Source of the DNA: Tritrichomonas musculus
Taxonomy: Eukaryota > Parabasalia > Tritrichomonadida > Tritrichomonadidae
Assembly: GCA_039105265.1 (NCBI GenBank)
Contig: JAPFFF010000050.1
Coordinates: forward strand, 496,001-560,000
DNA: 64,000 nt
Direction: 5' to 3'
Position numbers and translations under genes: made by a program. The notes under the pieces are model-generated. The model was not told where the DNA came from and searched no databases. It saw only the letters and a program-made list of their open reading frames with translations. Below, piece after piece: positions 56,611-64,000 of this stretch; the first letter of the stretch is position 1, and every line of letters starts with the position of its first letter.

Positions 56611-58510
56611 GATGTTGTATTTAATTGAATAAAAGAAATAAACAATTTGAAAAAATAAATTTCATATATCTTTATTTAAATAATGTTTTTACTTTAATAA
56701 ATATATTTTATCAAATATATTTTAAATATAAAATTAATATTGTATATTTTACAATTGATATAATATTATTTTCCAAATATATAATAAGATATAACTTGTG
56801 CTAAATATTTTATTAAATTGAAATATAATTACAAAATTTCAATTGAACTGACGCTGTAAAAATACAAAAAGTTATAGAAAAATAGAGGGGTTAGAACTCT
56901 ATTCCTCGGGACTTTTTTACTCTTAGAATAATTATTTTAAATTTATATATTTCTATATTTAATAATTATACATTTTCTCTTTTTTCACAGATACGATTTT
57001 TAAATATTAAATTATATAATAAGATAATTATGTTTATATAATTGAGAAGATAATCTAAATAAAATAATTTTAAAATATGTTTATATTTATTAATATTCAA
57101 TTAAAATCCTTATATAACATATATAATTATAGCGTCTTGTTAAGTCCAAATTTCATTTTTTTTTCTTGGCCTTTTAACAGAAATTTTTCACCAAAAAAAA
57201 GTAACATTTGAAAGAGTCATATCAACCAAAATTTTTATCACAAAAAGTTATTGAAATATTATCAAAAATATAATTATATCTTTTTGTAAATTCATTCAAT
57301 TAGTTCGTAATTTTATTTCAAACTTCCTTATGTTTTGAATGCTTCTTACAAATTTAAAATTTTATTTTTCTCTCAAAATCCCAAAATTGGATAGAATAAT
57401 AACGAACTTTGAGACAAGTATATTAACTTCCACCTTTCTTAACTAAGAGGTCTATTTATAAATTGAAATTTGTGAGAAAAATAAAATTTGTTTTATAAAA
57501 AGGGGTCGACTCTCTCAAATTTTTTTTTGATTGAAAAATAATAATATCTTAAAAATTAGATATTTTTTTATTAATAAATTTTTAAATCAATATTAAATAG
57601 AATTCGAATTCATTTATTATATCATAAAAATTAAAAAAATCATTATTTATTCCAAAAATCATTAAAAATAGTGTTTTTATTATGCTACTTGATGTATTTT
57701 CTTAAATGATTTACTATATACATTATTTACATGTAGCTTTGAAATATAATAATAATTTATAATATATTATACTATTGATATTCAAGAAATTATTATTTTT
57801 TCTAAATAAAAATTTTGAATTTAAAATTGAATTAAATTATAGTTTTTGAAAAAATTATTTTGATAACATCAGAATTTTGAAAATATATTATTTTTATTAA
57901 CAAATACTTATTATTTTGATAATCTATTAGTAATATCCTCATATTAATGATAATGTATTTATTATATATATTATAAATCGCATTTATATTATTATAAAAT
58001 ATTTTTTTACATTTTAACTCAGTTTATTTGTATATCGCAATTGAGAATTAATTATAATAACGTATTAATTCAATTTTATTTTTCATAAATAAATTTATCT
58101 TACATGATATTTAATTAATAACTTTTTAATTAATTCAAAATATGTGAATAAAATTATTAAAAAAGAATATATGATATTAAGGTTATAAAATATTTATATA
58201 TTTGGATATTTACAAATTCCCAAAATCTCTTTGAATGGTGGAAATTAGATAAGAACTCAAAAATATTTTCCGCTTTCAAAAGTTAAACTTTTTCAGTTTT
58301 TATTTTTTTTTTTTTTTTAGTGAAATATCTCTATTTTGGCTAATAGAATCGGCTTCATATTTAAAATTGCATCATGTTATTGATAATGTTAAAATTATTT
58401 ATTATTTTTTTATAATTTTAGAATATGATAACCACCAAACGTCGAACCCTTTTGTTTTATATAAAAAATATAATATAATAATTAAATATAATTTTATACG
58501 ATTATTTAAT
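56611..58510. other. Two-kilobase AT-rich gene-free region
   Basis: Extremely AT-rich with many TATAATATT-like words. The only coding-like piece is on the plus strand at about 58209-58286, reading NLFEWWKLDKNSKIFSAFKS before a stop. This resembles the EWWK segment of the C-terminal dimerisation region of hAT transposases, but it is too short to be sure. No RNA gene was recognised. Confidence 0.4.
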
Positions 58511-58601
58511 ATTGAGACCTTTACACGATGTCAATACTCCCAATTGAGACCCTTACACGATTTCAATACTCCAAATTGAGACCCTCATACGATTTCTATA
58601 T
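58511..58601. repeat. 32-bp minisatellite, about 2.8 copies
   Basis: ATTGAGACC(T/C)TTACACGAT starts at 58511 and 58543, with a variant at 58575, each unit 32 bp. The copies differ at a few positions. It is the most G+C-rich part of the gap and lies about 270 bp from the virus-like element's edge. Confidence 0.9.
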
Positions 58602-58874
58602 GATCATTGAAAAAAATTCAATTAGACTATCTATAGAAAAAACAAATTTGAGGAAAAACTCGAAACTCAACAGAAGAAACGAATCAGATTTGTTTGAATT
58701 TAATTAATGGATGATTTAATAATCTAAATCCTAAATTATTAGTTTCGCTTATTGTTCATTCTTGGTTGACATGCCTCTCATTTGAACTTAACAAGATGCT
58801 ATATATATAATAAAATATAATATAATAATATATAAATAATGCTATATAATATCTAAAATAAATTTAATGATTTT

Positions 58875-61800
58875 AGTAGTATACGTTAGGCTGTGCGCCC
58901 TTAACGGTCGCCCAGACCTAACTGCGCCGATGATTTCACCGGGGGTCCGTAAACAAAAAAAAAAAAAAAAAAAATGCAAGCCTCTTTTATGGTGTGGCTT
59001 TGACTTGCTTGAGATAATATTCAGTAAATGGTATATTTCCAGAGCCCTTTAATTGAAAATCGATATTATAAAAATCATATTCAAAATCTCTTTTTCTATT
59101 GGATTCTCTAAGTTTATCTTCACCATATATTTCATCTAGTACTGCAAATCCTTCACTATAATTAACTCTAACATAATGTTTCTTTTCATTAGAATCGTAA
59201 AATATAAATAACATTTCCATATATAAACTATTATATTCGACGCATACAATTAATTTTTTAGAACTAGTATCGTAAGAATACCAGCATAATTCTGGTATAT
59301 CCTCATAATATGATTTGTGAAATCCTGAATAAAATATTCTCCAATATAAGTCATCCAATAATGATGTAATATCACTCTTTAAAGCTATTTCATCCTGTTT
59401 CAATATTTTTTCGGCTAATATTAATTTGGTATCAAAATAGTCTTCCCCGTTATCGATATAAAAGCACAGACCATTACTATCACTTTTATAATAAGTTAAG
59501 TAATAAGTTGTTCCGTCAATTTCAAAAGCGACATTAACATCTCCATCTTCAGTGATAACATCATTATAATCAAACAAATAATCAAACTCTTTTACAAAGC
59601 CATCGTTATTTGATATTGTTCCAACAAGGCGAATTCCCCTAGTCAATTTTATTTTGACTTCCCACGATCCTGAACTATCTTGTACATTTTCAAAAGGCAC
59701 TTCAATAGATTCTTTGTATATCAAATCATTTTTCTCTCTATATTTGCTAATGCCTTTCTTTAATGTATACTCCTTTAGTACATCATTAACCTCATCAACA
59801 GTAGGATATGTATTCATTATTTTTGCTATGTTTTCATCGTTTGTATGTGAGTTTTCTTCTATTTGATCAATCTTTTTATTAAGCGCATCAATGTCACTCA
59901 TATATGCTATATCATTTACAGAATATTTCATACTTCTTATCGCTGTGTTCTCTTTGATACTGATTGCACTAATTCTATGTCTCTTTGGGTTATCAATAAT
60001 TATAGTTTTGTCTTGGAGAGATGCAGTTGGAAAGTTCTCTGTGCCCTCATAGTTCGATATCTCTCCATTTGATATATGAATTATTGGATAATTCTCTTCA
60101 TAGTCTATATCATTATATTCGCTTACTTTCATGATCATAATCCTGACTTTGATAATTCCTTTACTTATTGTATCCTCAGCTTCTAAATGTATTTTGCCAT
60201 CAATTAATTTGCCATTAATGTCAATTGTATCGTCTCTTTTCAAATCACTTTTTGAAATAAAATCACTACTCTCAATCTCTTCGACCTTTGAGGCCAATAA
60301 TTTGAAAGGTCTCTTCAAACTATCTCTGAATTGATTACACATTTCTTCTGTTGCTCTTATAGATAAAACTGCTTTCGTAGGGTCATCAAAATCATCATCA
60401 AATGTTTCATCAGGTAATGGTTCATATTCTTTATCGCACCATTCAAAAAGTGGTGTTAAATCAGTTGTTGATTGTATTGAACGAGTAATCCCTGGGTTAT
60501 CAAACAATTCCATATCACCAAGATTACGATAGCCGGCTCTTCTATACCACCATTCTCTAAAAAAGTTCTGAATTCTTTGCAAAATTCCACCGCCTCTAGT
60601 TGTTGTTTGGCCTGCATTGGAAACAGTTTTAGTGGGAAATTTGATGAAGTTAGGGTTAATTGACATTCCGATAGATATAGCACTTCCAACTGTCCCTGCT
60701 ATACCAAAAGCTAATGCAACATAAGAAATCATTCGTGTATTTTTTTCATCATATTCTAAATTTTGTGTTTTTAAATTAATAGCGACCATTTCTGAATTCA
60801 AAACATCAACCTTATTTGAAATAGCTTGAACATCATATGAAACAACATCAAAATTATTTGTCAAAACATTTAAATCACTTCTCATCGTCGTGATGTTATC
60901 GGCAGTTATTATTTTTGATGAAGTGATATTATAATCTGTATACAAAGTAGTTGCTGCATTTGGGTTTGGACTAACATCATAGAATTGAGATTTAATAATA
61001 TAAGCAAAAGCATTTGTTTTTGAATCCCAATTGACTTCTTCTATTGAATTAATAATATCTTTTCTGAGATATAATTCAATATTTCTGTTATTGTCATCAA
61101 TTAAACTATCTTCTAAATGTAATTCAAGGCTTTCAATTGTATCTTTCAGAGGAATAAGACCAAAATGTCCTTTTTTATTGACTGAATTAACAAAAACACC
61201 ATTTGCTTTAAATGTATAAGCAACAGTAAATTGTGGATAACCAGGTGTTTCAATATTTAAATGGATTTCATCAATCTCTTCAATTTTGAAATTATTATTT
61301 GGATAATCATCACAAATTATATTTAGTTTACCAATTGAATAATCTGGATATCTTTCATCTTTAATTATTTCTGAAGCATTAAGAAACCAATATAAACTTT
61401 TTGGTTCAATTTTTGTTCCATCTTTCTTAATTAATTCAAATTTTTTAGATGTATTTTGAAAAAGTCCATGAATTAAACTTTCTGGTAATGACTCACTTTT
61501 TGGAATTAATTTTTCATTTGCTTCAGTTTTCTTTATCATTACAAAAACTGAATTTGCTGGTCTTGAACTTTCTGACATTTTTGTTCGATTCAATTTATTC
61601 ACAACTTTTCCAACGATTCTTGCTTGAATATTATTTCCATTCCATTTTGTTCCATCCCAGGTTAAGACCCATTCATTTCCAAAACAATATTCTTTGAATT
61701 TAAATTGTAAATTGAGAGGTATTGTATAATCAGAAGGTATTTCAAAAATCATTTTATAATAATCATTATCTTCTGAAATAATTGAAGGCTTATAGAAATA

Positions 61801-64000
61801 ATGAACGTCACTTTTGTGTAATTTGAGAGCATTATCTGCTTCAATTATTTTGCACTTAAAAACTGGTTTATTCGATTCAATAAAATCTTGACTTGTTTGA
61901 TTCATTATACTCAAATCACCGTTCATCCATAACGTATATGGCACAATATTGAGACGCTCATCAAAAGCTATGAAAAATTGAGAGCTATCTTCAGAACATT
62001 TATTTGTATATCCTTTCGATTCTTCATCATAAGCTATTATCGGACATTGAATATGATTATCATGAACGCTTATGAAAAATTCTTTGATATATCGTCCTTC
62101 TGTGTCATAAACAACATCTTTTCTGAGAATTATTTTGAATATATTCCCATTGAAAGCTTTCAATTTTTGTTCAATATCATCATCGTTTATTTTAATTTTC
62201 AATATATTATAATTTACATTATTGATTGTTTTTGTATCCCCTTCAATGTTTTCATTTTTCACATTGAATTCTGGAACTCCAAATTTTATATTAAAAAGTG
62301 AATCTGTCTTATCTGATGACGTAGCTAATTTTTCAATATCAACACCGTTTATTAATCCATTTACATTCAAATTTGCTAATATATTGAAATTGCCTAAAAC
62401 CGGTTTTTTCTCATCAATTATTCGGCCATCTTCTTTCAAAATATTGATATCATAGCTTTCTAATAATTCATTTACTGAATTCACTCCTGAAATATTTGCT
62501 GGCAAATTATTATTAATATTAATATCTGCTATTTCATCTGATAATAATTTAATATCATCAACGGGGTCTACATGATGGCGCCAAACCCATTCACCTCCAT
62601 ATTGAACAATTTGGCCTTTTCCTAAAAATCGGCCTGAATTCAAAAATTCAACCATAACTGAAACACTCTCTGAATAGCTATTTCTCCAATTGCTGTCAAA
62701 ACCTCTATTTCTATATGATAGCATCACCCACTCTTCTAAATAATCATCCCATACATAGTTATCAGGAGGAACAAATTCATGATTGGTTCTCCATCCAGCT
62801 TCAAAATTCTGTCCATGTTCTTGCCATTCTTGATCAAAAACATTCCAAACATAATTATCACCAAAATGTTGTCTTTGATCTCTTTGCCATTCTAATCTTT
62901 CACTTTGATCTTGATTTATATATGATTTATAATTTGCATGAAATATCCATTGATCATATCTATCACTCCAACGAAAAACACCATCATTTATTTGAGATGG
63001 CAACAGAAAGGTTGCTAATGCTGAACTAGGATTCGTTCTCCAGTCTGTATTTGATTCTTGAATACCATTTTCTGCACCGACAGCAACCCATTCACCATGA
63101 AAAGTGTCAATGATAAAATTGCGTGGCATATTTTGTGCATTAAGATTTGTTCGCCAACCAGATTGAAAATTAGAATTATTATGAAGAACCCAATGATCAG
63201 TTAATATGTCAAAAACATAATTTTCATCTCTTTGAAAAGAACGATCATGTGATGTGTCAATTACATTCACTTTTTCTTTCTTTTTTCGTCGTCTTTTTAT
63301 CGTTGTGTTCACTTGAGTTGCTGCTTCTTGATATATTTCTGGTTGAAACATCGCATCAACAAAAGAGCCGACACTATTATCAATTATTAAATGATTTTGC
63401 TTTTGAATTAATTGTTGAATGTCAAGATGTTGTTGTTGAGAAATTTGGCCAAAAAATCTTTGATTATTATTATTATTATTATTATCATTACAATTGCATT
63501 CTCTTATATTTGAGACTCTTTCTTCTAAAACATTATGTTGCTGAATAATATTTCGAATATTTCTATTTGTTGTATCGATCCATCCCTGAAAACTAGGGTC
63601 TCTCATATCGTCATCATTATTATCATCATCATTATTATCATTTCCATTTCCATCAATAATAATGCCATTATTAATATCCAACAATTGCCCTCCTTCAAAA
63701 TTGCTCGTGCTTAATGCTAAACGTCCATTTTCAATTTTTTTGGCACGAATCTTTTTGAATGCACTTGTGATTACCATTCCCGTAATTCCTGAACCAAGAA
63801 GAACCAAAATAACAGTAAGGATACTTTTCATAAGCTCTGTTTGGTTTTCATAATATTTTTTCAAAAATTCATAAGCACTATTCACTTCAATAACGATATC
63901 ACCCGTCGTTTCTATTGGATGATTGACAAATTGATAAACTGCATGAATAATTTTTTTTGTGGATTTATCCCATATTAATTGAACTGTGCCGTTAAATATT
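58875..64000. mobile_element. End of a probable Maverick/Polinton element, continuing beyond the window
   Basis: At 58875 the AT-rich host DNA changes abruptly to AGTAGTATACGTTAGGCTGT and about 70 bp of G+C-rich sequence, then an A20 tract and the end of a very large ORF on the minus strand. Polintons start with AG and carry long terminal inverted repeats, which fits. Nucleotides 58885-58922 contain an imperfect palindrome (GTTAGG.CTG / CAG.CCTAAC). The ORF has virion-protein-like features and Polintons are abundant in trichomonads. No polymerase, integrase, protease or capsid gene lies inside the window, so the family call is inference. What is visible looks whole. The other end and any target duplication lie outside. 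Confidence 0.5.
58987..64000 (-). CDS. Very large protein of the probable Polinton (fibre- or surface-like), N-terminus outside window
   Basis: The frame is open from the right edge to TAA at 58987, so more than 1670 residues are visible. The usual first-codon candidate (63885) is GTG and not a likely start. In order on the minus strand: a membrane segment (SILTVILVLLGSGITGMVIT) near 63780, an N/D-rich linker, and a tandem array of about 40-45-residue W-rich units (63230-62570) with NYVW....EWV and GWRTN motifs. A long beta-rich region follows, then a coiled coil, a second hydrophobic segment (ISYVALAFGIAGTVGSAISI) near 60700, another coiled coil (DALNKKIDQIEEN) near 59860, and a C-terminal globular domain. 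No enzymatic motif was seen. The plan suggests a membrane-linked virion surface or fibre protein. A host surface protein is the alternative. Confidence 0.7.
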   Translation of the reverse strand, partial: IFNGTVQLIWDKSTKKIIHAVYQFVNHPIETTGDIVIEVNSAYEFLKKYYENQTELMKSILTVILVLLGSGITGMVITSAFKKIRAKKIENGRLALSTSNFEGGQLLDINNGIIIDGNGNDNNDDDNNDDDMRDPSFQGWIDTTNRNIRNIIQQHNVLEERVSNIRECNCNDNNNNNNNQRFFGQISQQQHLDIQQLIQKQNHLIIDNSVGSFVDAMFQPEIYQEAATQVNTTIKRRRKKKEKVNVIDTSHDRSFQRDENYVFDILTDHWVLHNNSNFQSGWRTNLNAQNMPRNFIIDTFHGEWVAVGAENGIQESNTDWRTNPSSALATFLLPSQINDGVFRWSDRYDQWIFHANYKSYINQDQSERLEWQRDQRQHFGDNYVWNVFDQEWQEHGQNFEAGWRTNHEFVPPDNYVWDDYLEEWVMLSYRNRGFDSNWRNSYSESVSVMVEFLNSGRFLGKGQIVQYGGEWVWRHHVDPVDDIKLLSDEIADININNNLPANISGVNSVNELLESYDINILKEDGRIIDEKKPVLGNFNILANLNVNGLINGVDIEKLATSSDKTDSLFNIKFGVPEFNVKNENIEGDTKTINNVNYNILKIKINDDDIEQKLKAFNGNIFKIILRKDVVYDTEGRYIKEFFISVHDNHIQCPIIAYDEESKGYTNKCSEDSSQFFIAFDERLNIVPYTLWMNGDLSIMNQTSQDFIESNKPVFKCKIIEADNALKLHKSDVHYFYKPSIISEDNDYYKMIFEIPSDYTIPLNLQFKFKEYCFGNEWVLTWDGTKWNGNNIQARIVGKVVNKLNRTKMSESSRPANSVFVMIKKTEANEKLIPKSESLPESLIHGLFQNTSKKFELIKKDGTKIEPKSLYWFLNASEIIKDERYPDYSIGKLNIICDDYPNNNFKIEEIDEIHLNIETPGYPQFTVAYTFKANGVFVNSVNKKGHFGLIPLKDTIESLELHLEDSLIDDNNRNIELYLRKDIINSIEEVNWDSKTNAFAYIIKSQFYDVSPNPNAATTLYTDYNITSSKIITADNITTMRSDLNVLTNNFDVVSYDVQAISNKVDVLNSEMVAINLKTQNLEYDEKNTRMISYVALAFGIAGTVGSAISIGMSINPNFIKFPTKTVSNAGQTTTRGGGILQRIQNFFREWWYRRAGYRNLGDMELFDNPGITRSIQSTTDLTPLFEWCDKEYEPLPDETFDDDFDDPTKAVLSIRATEEMCNQFRDSLKRPFKLLASKVEEIESSDFISKSDLKRDDTIDINGKLIDGKIHLEAEDTISKGIIKVRIMIMKVSEYNDIDYEENYPIIHISNGEISNYEGTENFPTASLQDKTIIIDNPKRHRISAISIKENTAIRSMKYSVNDIAYMSDIDALNKKIDQIEENSHTNDENIAKIMNTYPTVDEVNDVLKEYTLKKGISKYREKNDLIYKESIEVPFENVQDSSGSWEVKIKLTRGIRLVGTISNNDGFVKEFDYLFDYNDVITEDGDVNVAFEIDGTTYYLTYYKSDSNGLCFYIDNGEDYFDTKLILAEKILKQDEIALKSDITSLLDDLYWRIFYSGFHKSYYEDIPELCWYSYDTSSKKLIVCVEYNSLYMEMLFIFYDSNEKKHYVRVNYSEGFAVLDEIYGEDKLRESNRKRDFEYDFYNIDFQLKGSGNIPFTEYYLKQVKATP

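Noticed and set aside
63883-63885. Start codon of the large Polinton-type ORF
   Set aside because: It is GTG and the frame stays open to the window edge, so the true N-terminus lies outside.

Overview
The window looks like nuclear DNA of a trichomonad parabasalid, probably a Tritrichomonas-type genome. It is very AT-rich and apparently intron-free, and several start codons are preceded by TCA-Y-W initiator-like (Inr) motifs. The families present are typical of trichomonads: BspA-like leucine-rich repeat (LRR) proteins, BTB/F5/8-type-C proteins, ankyrin proteins with a DUF3447-like region, Sel1-repeat kinases, R2R3-type Myb proteins and a giant HECT ligase. The species call is inference.

Layout. 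1-3.96 kb: the 3' part of a large unknown gene with an internal duplication, open at the left edge. 4.4-6.9 kb: a small C2-domain protein and a C2-like/QN-rich protein. 6.95-7.7 kb: two GC-rich islands that may mark a small transposon. 7.8-12.9 kb: an ankyrin pseudogene, an intact BTB-F5/8C gene, a kinase pseudogene and a fragment of the F5/8C family. 12.9-20.5 kb: a 7.5-kb palindrome of two divergent BTB/coiled-coil/BspA genes, followed by a BspA relic. 21.2-23.7 kb: a second broken ankyrin gene. 24-29.8 kb: a 1934-residue HECT E3 ligase. 30-32.2 kb: an inverted repeat carrying two tRNA-Arg(ACG) genes around a truncated secreted BspA gene. 32.2-36.3 kb: an LRR gene and a second F5/8C gene. 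36.6-41 kb: a TRF4/Cid1-like nucleotidyltransferase, a decayed gene and an ankyrin/LRR gene with an 822-bp internal duplication. 41.8-44.4 kb: a gp210/Nup210-like lumenal protein without its membrane anchor, and a Myb gene with one in-frame stop. 45.2-50.3 kb: a kinase fused to 24 near-identical 108-bp Sel1 units. 51-58.6 kb: a coding relic, a GC-rich hairpin, two coiled-coil proteins, a CAMK-like kinase, a 2-kb AT-rich gap and a minisatellite. 58.9-64 kb: the end of what is probably a Maverick/Polinton element, with a very large ORF running off the right edge.

The genes do not form a pathway. HECT ligase, nucleotidyltransferase, C2 protein, tRNA-Arg and perhaps gp210 are housekeeping-type. 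The rest are members of expanded families, shown here at different stages: intact, recently duplicated, homogenised at the 3' end, truncated and decayed. In both duplicated multidomain families the C-terminal/3' half is almost identical while the 5' recognition half has diverged. No CRISPR, operon, riboswitch or origin was seen. ATG starts were chosen over TTG/GTG, because this is eukaryotic DNA.
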